Assembly (NCBI GenBank): GCA_964454335.1
Contig: CAYVVT010000014.1
Coordinates: 15,603 to 79,602 of the forward strand
DNA length: 64,000 nt
Reading direction: 5' to 3'
Source: CAYVVT01 sp964454335
GTDB taxonomy: Bacteria > Fidelibacterota > UBA8477 > JABMPR01
Made by a program: the position numbers and the translations under genes
The notes under the pieces: model-generated
Told to the model about the DNA's origin: nothing
Databases searched by the model: none
What the model saw: the letters and a program-made list of their open reading frames with translations, nothing else
Shown: positions 1 through 8,476 of the stretch, piece after piece
Position numbering within the stretch: position 1 is the stretch's first letter
Layout: each line of letters begins with the position of its first letter

Positions 1-655
1 GGGTACCGGAGATGGTGTGCACGATGGCGTCACAGCCACCGAAGACGATCCTTTCACCCGAAACCGCAGGTGTACCGTTGATATAATGGGTGGTCTCATA
101 GCTCCACTGCTCTGCTCCATCAGCGCTGCTCAGGCAGTACAGTTTGTTGTCATAGCTGCCGAAGACGATCCTGGACCCGAGTGTTGACAGCAGATTGGCG
201 GAACCAACGATCTTCCCCTCGGTGGCAAACTGCCATTTCAACTCGCCGGTCCCGGCGTCGATGGCGTACATGATCCCTTCCAGGGAGCCGATGAAAATCC
301 GATCATCCTGGATCAGGGGTGATGCTTCGAAAGGATACTCGCTCTCAAAGATCCAGATGGATCCGCCGGTCTCGAGATCGAGGGCATGTAGTCGGCCATC
401 GGTGACGGCCATAAACACTTTTCCTTCACTTACCACCGGAGAGGATCTGATATCTTCCTGGGCATTGAAGGTCCAGGCCAGAGAATAGCTTTCGGCCAGG
501 GGATGTGCTGACCTACCGGTCAGCTGGGGATCACCACGATGGATTGGCCAGTCACGCTTACCTTGCCCCATGGTGGCCGTTGCGGTCAACACCAGGCTGA
601 CTACAAATAAAACGACGCTGTTGACAGACCTCTTGTTCAACGGTTCAACCTTCAT
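1..655 (-). CDS. PQQ-like beta-propeller protein, exported, 3' end outside window
   Basis: Start ATG at 655, overlapping the end of the upstream flavoprotein gene by 11 nt (ATGA-type coupling); the frame stays open to position 1, so only the first ~218 residues are visible. Residues 10-30 form a hydrophobic signal segment (SVVLFVVSLVLTATATMG). The rest has repeated PQQ-like blades with the usual AxDxxTGxxxW signature (LHALDLETGGSIWIF, MYAIDAGTGELKWQF, LYCLSSADGAEQWSY). Such propellers resemble BamB or quinoprotein dehydrogenases, but nothing visible shows a PQQ-binding enzyme site, so a scaffold or electron-partner role is as likely. It is the last visible member of a long operon that already contains three other PQQ-like propellers. 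Family call is firm, function is not. Confidence 0.85.
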   Translation of the reverse strand, partial: MKVEPLNKRSVNSVVLFVVSLVLTATATMGQGKRDWPIHRGDPQLTGRSAHPLAESYSLAWTFNAQEDIRSSPVVSEGKVFMAVTDGRLHALDLETGGSIWIFESEYPFEASPLIQDDRIFIGSLEGIMYAIDAGTGELKWQFATEGKIVGSANLLSTLGSRIVFGSYDNKLYCLSSADGAEQWSYETTHYINGTPAVSGERIVFGGCDAIVHTISGT

Positions 656-2252
656 CTTCGGTAGCGGTGTTCTTAAGGAACTCTTCAATGGGTCCCAGGT
701 TCTCCTGGGTGGCCAAAGCCCCGCTGGGGCAGGCGTCCACGCATTCAGCAGCGCTTTTCTTCAATGCCGCCGTCAGGGATCCATTGTGGGGGATACCCAC
801 CCTGACATCAAAACCACGACCGACGAAAGTTAAACCAAGATCCTCGCCCCGGGCCCTGGTGATCTTCACACAGAGGCCGCATTTGATGCATTTCCCGGGT
901 TCAAAGACCACCCAGGGATGTGATGTATCACGAACGATGGCCGCTCGCTGGGAGTACTTGTATTTCTGCAGATCGGCCACATAGGTATCTGCCAGGGACC
1001 GCAATTGACAGCTGTCCGCTGAACGGCAGCCGCATTGCAGACATACGCTGCTCAGACTGGTGGCTTCCTCCGCACTGAGCGTATCGGAATTTCCAATGTC
1101 GGTTTGTAGACCTCGCGGGGACGCTCCCCTGAGGAATTCGTCGATCTCCTCGCTCTCAACCTTCCCCAGACGGGAACGAACCCGTGGAGCGGTCTGGGTG
1201 ACAGCACCGGTGGACAGATACTCATCGATGGATGCAGAAATATTCTTCCCGTCGGCGACTGAACGCACGGGGATCTGATCCGGCCGGACACATTGTCCCC
1301 CGGCGAATACACCGGGAATTTCGATTTCGTAAGTGACCGTATTGATCTTCAGCCCTCTTTTTGTTCTGGTCAGCCCCGCAAATTCATCGTCTGCTTCCAA
1401 CGATCCTGCAGCTACCGCCACTGCATCAAAATCAGCACGGATTTCATCAAAATCGAGATCCTTGCCCACTTCCCGGTCCTGCACAAACTCCACCCCCATG
1501 TTGGCGATCACCTCCACCTCAGCCATGAGGACCTCTCGGGACAGGCCACCCGGACCGATACTGTCGTGTAGTGAACCTCCCGCTTCGGGATTCCTGTCAT
1601 ACACGGTACATGAATGTCCTGACAACCGGGTATAGAAGGCGACTGCCAAGCCTGTTGCACCGGCTCCGATGATAGCAATCCGTTTACCGCTGAGGGGTTT
1701 CGCCGGTGGCAGCAGGTTATCGGTACGGGCCAGATCTTCCAGGGCCACGCTCTTCTTCAGCAGGCAGATGGAGGCCGACTCATCCACGAATCTACGGCGG
1801 CAGGCATTCTCGCAGGGAGCCGTACAGATATAACCCAGCACGGCCGGTAGAGCGATGTCCTCACGGATGGTGACGATGGCGGCGTCCAGGTCATTGGCCT
1901 CGATCTGTTTCATCATCCGGGGAACCTGTAAATGAGCTGGACAGGCGAGTTCACAGGGCGCCACACATTCGCCCACGTGCTCACTGAACAGTAGTTCCAG
2001 GGTGGTCTTGCGGAAATCTTTCACTGCTTGATTATCAGTTTCGACGACCATGCCCTCTGCAGCCCGGGTGGAACAGGCCGGCAGCATTCCGTCATCCGCC
2101 TGTACCGTACAGATCATGCAGGAGGTCGTATGTTCGAATTCCGGCATATGACACATGGTGGGAATGTGGATACTCAGCAGGCGAGCTGCCTGCAATATGG
2201 TGGAACCCGGCTGTACCTGAATGTCCCGGCTATCTATCTTGAGTTTGATCAC
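645..2252 (-). CDS. NuoG-N/GltD-like iron-sulfur flavoprotein
   Basis: 535 aa, GTG start overlapping the stop of the NuoEF gene (GTGA). Domains in order: plant-type [2Fe-2S] ferredoxin as at the NuoG N-terminus (C34, C45, C48, C60); a GltD-type Fe-S helical region (EHVGECVAPCELACP around 91-105, CTAPCENAC around 143-151); a Rossmann FAD/NAD domain with GAGATG at 196-201 and EAGGSL; a Cys cluster CLQCGCRSADSC; and a C-terminal ferredoxin-like region (CIKCGLCVKIT ... ECVDACPSGAL). In the last region the usual fourth Cys of the first cluster is replaced. Proteins of this build carry electrons between NAD(P)H, ferredoxin and partner dehydrogenases next to NuoEF-like modules. With the fused NuoEF upstream it should form a soluble NAD(P)H/ferredoxin module. 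Substrate unknown. Confidence 0.85.
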   Translation of the reverse strand: MIKLKIDSRDIQVQPGSTILQAARLLSIHIPTMCHMPEFEHTTSCMICTVQADDGMLPACSTRAAEGMVVETDNQAVKDFRKTTLELLFSEHVGECVAPCELACPAHLQVPRMMKQIEANDLDAAIVTIREDIALPAVLGYICTAPCENACRRRFVDESASICLLKKSVALEDLARTDNLLPPAKPLSGKRIAIIGAGATGLAVAFYTRLSGHSCTVYDRNPEAGGSLHDSIGPGGLSREVLMAEVEVIANMGVEFVQDREVGKDLDFDEIRADFDAVAVAAGSLEADDEFAGLTRTKRGLKINTVTYEIEIPGVFAGGQCVRPDQIPVRSVADGKNISASIDEYLSTGAVTQTAPRVRSRLGKVESEEIDEFLRGASPRGLQTDIGNSDTLSAEEATSLSSVCLQCGCRSADSCQLRSLADTYVADLQKYKYSQRAAIVRDTSHPWVVFEPGKCIKCGLCVKITRARGEDLGLTFVGRGFDVRVGIPHNGSLTAALKKSAAECVDACPSGALATQENLGPIEEFLKNTATEDEG

Positions 2253-4618
2253 AGGATCTCCACCATATCCTCGGGACAGACATCCCGGCAGGTGTCACAC
2301 TTGATACAGAGATCCTGGTCGATTTCGTGAACCTGGTAGGGTGATACCGGAATGGCGGCAACGGGACAATTCTGGGCGCAGATGGTACAGCCGACGCAGT
2401 CGTCCCTGATGTGGTAGCGGATCATGCCCGTACATTTTTTCGCAGGACAACGGCCCTGGATATGGGCTTCGTAATCATCCCGGAAATAGCGCAGTGTGGT
2501 CATCACCGGGTTGGGAGCGGTCCTTCCCAGACCGCAGATACTCCCCAGCTTCACATCACCGGCAAGTTGTTCCAGCGTTTCAAGATCCTTCTCGACTCCT
2601 TCGCTGGAGCAGATCCGTTCAAGGATCTCCAACATGCGTTTGGTACCGATACGACAAAAGGTGCATTTGCCACAGGATTGATCCTGGGTGAAGCTGAGGA
2701 AGTAGCGGGCCAGGTCCACCATGCAGTCGTGGTCATCCATCACCAGGAGACCACCGGAACCCATCATGGCCCCGGCATCACTCAGGGATTCGTAGTCCAC
2801 TGGGACATCCGCCAGCTCTGCGGGTATGCAGCCACCGGAGGGACCGCCCACCTGCACGGCTTTGAAGCTGCGGCCCTCCATGACGCCGCCGCCGATCTCC
2901 TCCACGATCTGACGGATGGTGATACCCATGGGCACCTCGATGAGACCACCGCGTTTGACCTTGCCAGCCAGAGCAAACACTTTGGTACCTGCGCTGGAAT
3001 TTGTGCCCATGGCAGCGAATTTCTCCGGGCCGATATTCAGGATCCAGGGGATCAGTGCAAAGGTCTCGACATTGTTCACGGAAGTGGGTTTGTCCCAGAG
3101 CCCCTGCTCAGCTGGATAAGGCGGCCGGATGATTGGCATGCCGCGTTCGCCCTGGAGAGACTGGATCAAGGCAGTTTCCTCGCCACAGACAAAGCCGCCT
3201 GCTCCTTCACGGATGCTCAGGTCAAAATTGAATTCGCTATCCATGATATTGGCGCCGAGAATGCCACGTTGATAACACTGGCTCAGGGCCTGGGTGATGC
3301 GCTCAACCGCCAGGGGATATTCCGCCCGGATATACAGCACACCTCGTGATGCACCCACCGCGAAGGCTGAGATGACCATACCTTCGATGATGCGGAAAGG
3401 ATAGGATTCCAGAAGCATACGGTCCATGAATGCACCAGGATCCCCCTCGTCCCCATTGCAGATGACGTATTTCTGATCGCCTTGACTTGCGCGTACCCGG
3501 GCCATCTTCTTCCCCGTGGGAAAACCGGCCCCGCCCCTGCCTCGGAGACCACTGGCGGTGATCTTCTCGATCACCCGGTCGGGGGTCGAGTCCAGAAGAC
3601 TGTTCCTCAAGGCCTGAAATCCTCCCAGCTGCTGATACTCCTCAAAGTCCAGCGGACTCAGCTCACCTGAGAATTCCGTGGCGATGCGTACCTGGCGATT
3701 GAGGAAATCGCCTACCGGTCCTTCGCGGATGTCGATGGAATAGCGTTGCAGAAGATCCCCTTGCGAAACAGCAAAGGGTGCTTCCAACAGGTTTTGTACA
3801 GAACGCAGAATACGATCCTTGAATCTTGCCGGTTTGAAATGCGAATGGACGATGGTCTCGGCGGCGTCAGTTGTCACATTGGCATAGAAGCGGGCTTCCT
3901 CACCCGGTTTGTTCACCTCCACCAGTGGGGTGTTGTGACACATGCCCACACAGCCGACATGCTTCACCGGTAAAGCCAGTCCGTCATGTTCCAGAGCGGC
4001 TTCCAGGGCCTGACGGACATTGTCACTACCGCCGGCGATACAGCAGGAACCCAGACCTACCCGGATCTCACCCAGTTCAGTTCCTTCACCTATTGTTTTG
4101 CGTGCTGATCCGTTGGGTCCCAATTCTTTTTGGCTCTCCAGGAAGTCATCCAGCATGTCGGGGACCTGCCCAGGCGTGACATGACCGTAGGTGAGCCCAT
4201 CGATCTGTACCACTGGAGCCAGGGTACAGCAACCCAGGCAGGCGACCTGCTGAACAGTGAAATTACCCGAGCGGTCCGTATCGCGCTCAGGCTTCAGATC
4301 CAGATGAGAGTTCAAGGTTTGCAGGACGCGGCCGGCACCCTTGACATGACAGGCCGTGCCGGTACAGACGCTGACAAAATGCTTCCCGGCAGGCTGCATC
4401 CTGAAATGGGTATAGAATGTAGCCACACCGATGACGCTGCTGGCCGAGATGTCCGTCTTCTCTGAAATGCGGCGCAGGGCTGGTTCCGGCAGGTAATTGT
4501 ATTCTTTCTGAATGGCCAGCAGAATGGGGATCAGCATATCGTCCCGGCCACCCTTCGATTCGATGATGGTATCCACCTGCTGGAGGTCAAGATCGGAACC
4601 TGTAGCGCGGCTGCTCAA
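2249..4618 (-). CDS. NuoE-NuoF-ferredoxin fusion (NADH dehydrogenase / HydB-like diaphorase)
   Basis: About 789 aa from a TTG at 4618, two nt after the preceding stop. An ATG at 4723 would overlap the upstream gene by about 100 nt, so TTG is preferred, with weak SD support. Domains: NuoE-type thioredoxin-like [2Fe-2S] domain (C85, C90, C127, C131); a second thioredoxin-like [2Fe-2S] domain (GSCC near 192, GCVGMC near 223); NuoF FMN/NADH core with GRGGAGFPTGKK at 360-371; NuoF [4Fe-4S] motif SCGKCTFC near 649; and two C-terminal [4Fe-4S] ferredoxin motifs (CVGCTICAQNC, CIKCDTCRDVC). This is the build of the diaphorase subunits of bifurcating [FeFe]-hydrogenases and related NADH:ferredoxin oxidoreductases, but no hydrogenase is encoded here. 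It probably exchanges electrons between NAD(H) and low-potential carriers for the neighbouring membrane polyferredoxin. Confidence 0.9.
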   Translation of the reverse strand: MSSRATGSDLDLQQVDTIIESKGGRDDMLIPILLAIQKEYNYLPEPALRRISEKTDISASSVIGVATFYTHFRMQPAGKHFVSVCTGTACHVKGAGRVLQTLNSHLDLKPERDTDRSGNFTVQQVACLGCCTLAPVVQIDGLTYGHVTPGQVPDMLDDFLESQKELGPNGSARKTIGEGTELGEIRVGLGSCCIAGGSDNVRQALEAALEHDGLALPVKHVGCVGMCHNTPLVEVNKPGEEARFYANVTTDAAETIVHSHFKPARFKDRILRSVQNLLEAPFAVSQGDLLQRYSIDIREGPVGDFLNRQVRIATEFSGELSPLDFEEYQQLGGFQALRNSLLDSTPDRVIEKITASGLRGRGGAGFPTGKKMARVRASQGDQKYVICNGDEGDPGAFMDRMLLESYPFRIIEGMVISAFAVGASRGVLYIRAEYPLAVERITQALSQCYQRGILGANIMDSEFNFDLSIREGAGGFVCGEETALIQSLQGERGMPIIRPPYPAEQGLWDKPTSVNNVETFALIPWILNIGPEKFAAMGTNSSAGTKVFALAGKVKRGGLIEVPMGITIRQIVEEIGGGVMEGRSFKAVQVGGPSGGCIPAELADVPVDYESLSDAGAMMGSGGLLVMDDHDCMVDLARYFLSFTQDQSCGKCTFCRIGTKRMLEILERICSSEGVEKDLETLEQLAGDVKLGSICGLGRTAPNPVMTTLRYFRDDYEAHIQGRCPAKKCTGMIRYHIRDDCVGCTICAQNCPVAAIPVSPYQVHEIDQDLCIKCDTCRDVCPEDMVEIL

Positions 4619-4619
4619 A

Positions 4620-6335
4620 TCAGGATCCCGGCCGGGCAATGCAGTAAAGGTGCGTTTCCCCGCGTATATAGATGCGACCGGGCATGAATGCCGGTGTGCA
4701 GGAGGAGGCTTCCCCCAGCTCACAGACGTTTACCCGTTCATAGCTGTCGGCCAATCGGAAGATCTGCATCTGACCCTTGAGGTCCATGAGATAGACATTT
4801 TCATCGACGATGATGGGCGACGAATAGAAGCCGCTGCCCAGATATTTATCCCAGAGGATCTCACCGGTGGCGGTATTCAGCATGGAAACGAGACCACCGC
4901 TAGTGGCCATGACCAGGTACTCGCCCCGGGCGACTGGACTGGAAGTATTCGGCAGGTTATCCTCCATCTGCCAGCGGATCTCCACAGCCGGTTCACTTCC
5001 AGGTGCGTGTATCTCAACCGCGCTGGCTTTGGCATATTCATTGGCTGTGAAAAGCGTGCCCTGGCTGTAGGCGGGTGACGGTCCCACCTCGCCTGAAAGG
5101 CATTCGACACGCCAGTGGTAATCACCACTTACCGGGTCATAGGAGCTCAAGCTCTTACTGTCAGTCAGGATCAACTCCGTACGCTCCCCGGTATCCACGA
5201 TGATGGGAGAGGCCCAGGAGATGGTCCAGCGTTCGGCTTCCCACACTATGGCGCCCGTGGCGATACTCACCGCGATAAGCCGGGGTTCGTTGAAACTGTC
5301 ATACTGCACCAGGCAGAGCCCCTCGTGCACGAGGAGAGAGGAGGAGTGGGCATAATGATTGTCCAGCAGGCCGAGGTTCCGGCCCCAGGCGCGATCGCCT
5401 TCCATGGTATAGCATACCAGGTCGCCGGTGGCAAAGATGGCCAGCACACGTTTCCCATCAGTGGCCATGGTGGGCGCTGCGAAGCCGGTTCCGGGATCCA
5501 CATAGTCGAAATCGAATTCACTGTCAGGGGGCAGCATGTTGGGAACGGTCTGTTGCCAGAGCAGCTCGCCGTTATCCGCTTTGTAGCAGAAGACCTCTCG
5601 AATATTGGCGTCACCACCGGTGATGAAGATGCGGTCGCTGATCACGATTGGAGAGCTGAAGCCTTCCCGGGGGACCACTGTCTTCCAGAGGATGTTCCGG
5701 CCGCTGGCCCCATCCCAGTCGGTGGGTACGTCGGTATGCACGGCATGGCCGATACCTCCCGGACCACGAAATGAGGGCCACTGCTGGGACAGATCAACAG
5801 CTTCGTCCAGGGTGGCCAGGGATCCTTCTTCCAGATCAGCAGGGATCTGGCTGGTAGTGAGCAGTGAGATCACCAGGGCAGTCAGGAAGAAAACGCTGCC
5901 AGTGGCCAGGATCACATTCTGAACACCCCGGGAAAAGGTCAGGAAGTCCGGTGCGATGCGGTAGGCCGTGGGATCGGGCAGCCGTCGTTTCACGGAATTG
6001 GTGATCTTCAGGGAAATGGCGAACAGTCCCAGACTGATGAGTATCAGGATGCCGCCGATACGGACCTGCCAGAGACTGTTGAAATAAGCTTTGCGGGCCA
6101 TGAGATGCAGTGTGCGCACCTCCTGTCGCAGCAGATCGTCCCGGGGCTGTTCACGGAGTTCGGTATTCAACTGCGTCAGCGCCGTGGAATTCAGTGGATC
6201 TACCTTCAGACGCTGGAAATAATTGGCCAGCACCAGGGTGGAAACGACAACGGCGACCAGCAGGGCGATGAGGATGAGTCCGCGGGTCAGCGCAAAAAGG
6301 ATCTTGAGATCGTCTGTGTTATCCAATTGATTCAT
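4620..6335 (-). CDS. membrane-anchored PQQ-like beta-propeller protein
   Basis: 571 aa from ATG at 6335, overlapping the 3' end of the NapH/NosR-like gene by 17 nt. Upstream ATGs in the same frame lie deep inside that gene and are unlikely. The N-terminal 190 residues hold three hydrophobic helices (ILIALLVAVVVSTLVLANYF; IGGILILISLGLFAISL; NVILATGSVFFLTALVISLL) with a polar stretch between the first two. The rest is a PQQ-like propeller opening with WPSFRGPGG, the common start of this family, and repeats such as FCYKADNGELLW and ATGEILWDKYLG. The propeller should face the periplasm. Its place between two redox genes suggests it docks an electron carrier or substrate at the membrane complex. 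No enzyme active site is recognised. Confidence 0.85.
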   Translation of the reverse strand: MNQLDNTDDLKILFALTRGLILIALLVAVVVSTLVLANYFQRLKVDPLNSTALTQLNTELREQPRDDLLRQEVRTLHLMARKAYFNSLWQVRIGGILILISLGLFAISLKITNSVKRRLPDPTAYRIAPDFLTFSRGVQNVILATGSVFFLTALVISLLTTSQIPADLEEGSLATLDEAVDLSQQWPSFRGPGGIGHAVHTDVPTDWDGASGRNILWKTVVPREGFSSPIVISDRIFITGGDANIREVFCYKADNGELLWQQTVPNMLPPDSEFDFDYVDPGTGFAAPTMATDGKRVLAIFATGDLVCYTMEGDRAWGRNLGLLDNHYAHSSSLLVHEGLCLVQYDSFNEPRLIAVSIATGAIVWEAERWTISWASPIIVDTGERTELILTDSKSLSSYDPVSGDYHWRVECLSGEVGPSPAYSQGTLFTANEYAKASAVEIHAPGSEPAVEIRWQMEDNLPNTSSPVARGEYLVMATSGGLVSMLNTATGEILWDKYLGSGFYSSPIIVDENVYLMDLKGQMQIFRLADSYERVNVCELGEASSCTPAFMPGRIYIRGETHLYCIARPGS

Positions 6336-7632
6336 ACAGATCCTTCTGGCGATCCAGCACCTTCTGGCGCTCATGTTCATCTGGACAGTAGGGGAAACAG
6401 CGTCCACAGCTGAAACAGTCCATACGATTGCTCTCGTAATCCACCTGGGTGCGTTTGAAAAAGGTTCCCATGGCCTTGGAGCCAATGACCAGGCCGATGA
6501 AGATCCCCAGGAGGATGCTGCCCAGCTTGAAATTATCCCGGACTGCGTGTGACTCCTCCAGCAACTCACTAACAAGTTTTCCGGATTCGTGAAAGATGCG
6601 GCTGGCCAGCGTGGTGCCCTCCACTAGCCCGTTCTTCTCCTGCATGACCCGTTCAGCCAGTTGGATGGTGGGATGCAGTTTCGAAAGGGTGACACTCAGC
6701 AGGGATCCGACACCGGCACCGATGAGCACCAGTACAACTGTGACAACGATGAGTTGACCCAGACGCCTGCCGGCTTTGGTCTGATCCGAACTCGACAGAT
6801 CCGGTTCAGGTTTGTCGATGGCGTCAAAGGGGCAAGATTCCTCACAGAGCCGGCACTGGGTGCAACGGTCAGGAGTTATGCGGTGATGCCATCTGGAAAA
6901 CTTGGACGCCCAGCCCAGAAGCACACCATAGGGACAGAGAAAACGGCAGTAGGGACGACCGTAGAAAAGACCCACGGCCAGGAAGGCCGCCCCGAAGAGG
7001 ACCATGTTGAATTCTCCGCCGATACGGAAGAAGGCTACGAATGGATCCAGACGACAGATGATGAATCCCGCCCCGGTGGCCACATAGAGAACGGCAGCAC
7101 CGAGAAAGACATAGGGCAACAGTCCCAGGATGGCGGCCAGTCTGGGATTGACCTTCGTGGGTCGGACCAGCACCAGTTCCTGAGCTGCCCCCAGGGGACA
7201 GACGGCTGCACAGAAGGTACGGCCAAAGAACAGGGCAAAGACCAAGGGCAGGATGAAGAAGATCAGCACGCTCACCGGGATGAAGTAGCCGGGATCGAAG
7301 ATGGCCAGTGAGACATTCTGGATGGATCCGATGGGACAGATACAGCCTTCCCGCCAGAATCCGAAATATCCGAGCGAGAACAATGAGAGCAGAAAGATCA
7401 GGTTCCGGGAGCGTCTGCGGAGGACCAGGTAGGTTGCCAGGCTGAGGGTCACAAGGAGAACGGCGACATCCAGGTATTCATACAGCGCATTCTGCGGCAT
7501 GGGTGTGGTCATGAGTGGTTTCTGGTAATCGGATTCAAACTCCGGTCGTGGGAAACGATCCTGGGCCGTGGCCCTGGCCACCAGCAGCGGAATGCCGTAA
7601 AGCAGTTGACGGATATTGGGAAGTCTCGACAT
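6319..7632 (-). CDS. NapH/NosR-like membrane polyferredoxin
   Basis: 437 aa from ATG at 7632, which shares one base with the upstream stop (TGATG). Several transmembrane segments surround Cys motifs typical of the NapH/NosR/RdxA group: CICPIG, CAAVCPLG and CRFLCPYG at membrane edges, then a [4Fe-4S] motif CTQCRLCEESCP. A later pair of helices is followed by a C-terminal CFSCGRCFPYCP motif. NapH and NosR move electrons between quinol and periplasmic partners. Here the partners would be the Tat-type polyferredoxin just upstream and, on the cytoplasmic side, the NuoEF/NuoG-like proteins. No nitrate or nitrous-oxide reductase gene is visible, so the NapH/NosR name is by fold only. Confidence 0.85.
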   Translation of the reverse strand: MSRLPNIRQLLYGIPLLVARATAQDRFPRPEFESDYQKPLMTTPMPQNALYEYLDVAVLLVTLSLATYLVLRRRSRNLIFLLSLFSLGYFGFWREGCICPIGSIQNVSLAIFDPGYFIPVSVLIFFILPLVFALFFGRTFCAAVCPLGAAQELVLVRPTKVNPRLAAILGLLPYVFLGAAVLYVATGAGFIICRLDPFVAFFRIGGEFNMVLFGAAFLAVGLFYGRPYCRFLCPYGVLLGWASKFSRWHHRITPDRCTQCRLCEESCPFDAIDKPEPDLSSSDQTKAGRRLGQLIVVTVVLVLIGAGVGSLLSVTLSKLHPTIQLAERVMQEKNGLVEGTTLASRIFHESGKLVSELLEESHAVRDNFKLGSILLGIFIGLVIGSKAMGTFFKRTQVDYESNRMDCFSCGRCFPYCPDEHERQKVLDRQKDLYESIG

Positions 7633-8204
7633 CAGCTGCCCTGGCGCTCTCCCTTGAACAGATAGGGTTCCTCCGCCGGCCGGCGGGCGATGGCATCGGA
7701 GGGGCAGGAGCGTGAGATCGCGCATTCATTGCAGTTCACGCAGACGTCATGGCGGACCTGCAGGAACAGGGAACCGTTGCCGAAGGCGCCACAGCCCTTC
7801 ACGCATTTACCGCAGCCGATACAGAGAGATTCGTCGATGCTGTACTGGAAATAGGGGTCCTCGACGAAGGTGCGCTGGAGGGCGCCGGTGGGACAGAGCT
7901 GGTTCTCCGCACCGGTATCCAGTTTGGTGGCGTCCGGAGGGAAGTAGCCGCCACAGAGTTTGCAATAGCCGCACATCTCGTAGGCATGGACGCACTTCAC
8001 CGCAGACTGGCTCAGAACGCATTCCGTAGCGCAGTTGCCGCATTGGACACAGATATGCGGATCGATCTGCCAGATCATCTCCCGCTTATCACCCTTGAGA
8101 ATGGCCATGCTGCCTACGCCGGCCAGGCAGACCCCGCCAACGATACGCATGCCATCGTTCAGGAAGCGGCGGCGGCTGACGTTTTCAGGTCTATTCTCAG
8201 ACAT
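7632..8204 (-). CDS. Tat-exported polyferredoxin (NapG/NrfC-like)
   Basis: 190 aa from ATG at 8204; a GTG at 8213 is in frame, but AGAGG sits at good spacing only for the ATG. The N-terminus has a twin-arginine signal (SRRRFLNDGMRIVGG followed by a hydrophobic run). After it come four Cys groups of ferredoxin type: CVQCGNCATECV, CGYCKLCGGYF with CPTGA, CIGCGKCVKGCG and CVNCNECAISRSCP, enough for about four [4Fe-4S] clusters. Proteins like NapG work with NapH to pass electrons across the membrane, and the next gene is NapH-like, overlapping by one base. Expected location is the periplasmic face of the inner membrane. Confidence 0.88.
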   Translation of the reverse strand: MSENRPENVSRRRFLNDGMRIVGGVCLAGVGSMAILKGDKREMIWQIDPHICVQCGNCATECVLSQSAVKCVHAYEMCGYCKLCGGYFPPDATKLDTGAENQLCPTGALQRTFVEDPYFQYSIDESLCIGCGKCVKGCGAFGNGSLFLQVRHDVCVNCNECAISRSCPSDAIARRPAEEPYLFKGERQGS

Positions 8205-8216
8205 GCCGGGCACCTC

Positions 8217-8474
8217 TCATTCGGAAAACTTTGTTGCGTTACGGTAGTTGACAGCGTCACTGCGCTCGCAGGCTGATAGCTGTCGGCAGGCTGCACAGGC
8301 ATGCCGCCTCTGGTCCGGTTCCAACTCTGCCGCCTGGCAGGTATTGCGGCGGTACAGGAATCCACCCAGGCCTCCCAGGACCAGGAGCATGGCCAGGCGT
8401 CCCGCATTTTGGAGAAAGGTCTTGCGATCCATATGCTCTTGAACACCGGTTTTGTCCTCTGCCGTGTACTGCAT
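8217..8474 (-). CDS. small membrane-anchored Cys-rich protein
   Basis: 85 aa from ATG at 8474 with GGGAG six nt upstream; a TTG at 8480 is less likely. Residues 20-43 hold a signal-anchor type segment (TFLQNAGRLAMLLVLGGLGG), followed by a Cys-containing tail with CAACRQLSAC plus one earlier Cys. I do not recognise the family. Because it lies between the NHL propeller and the Tat polyferredoxin in the same overlapping operon, a small redox, maturation or docking role for the Fe-S proteins is plausible but unproven. The tail Cys residues could hold a metal or cluster, or form disulfides in the periplasm. Confidence 0.6.
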   Translation of the reverse strand: MQYTAEDKTGVQEHMDRKTFLQNAGRLAMLLVLGGLGGFLYRRNTCQAAELEPDQRRHACAACRQLSACERSDAVNYRNATKFSE

Positions 8475-8476
8475 GA

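Noticed and set aside
2411..3349. 312-aa open frame on the plus strand
   Set aside because: It lies wholly inside the NuoEF fusion gene on the other strand, and its translation (Gly/His-rich) has no family features; a shadow of the real gene.
4619..4723. Longer NuoEF start at 4723
   Set aside because: It would overlap the preceding propeller gene by about 100 nt and adds residues unlike any NuoE N-terminus.
5115..5774. 219-aa open frame on the plus strand
   Set aside because: Antisense to the PQQ-like propeller gene, no recognisable domain.
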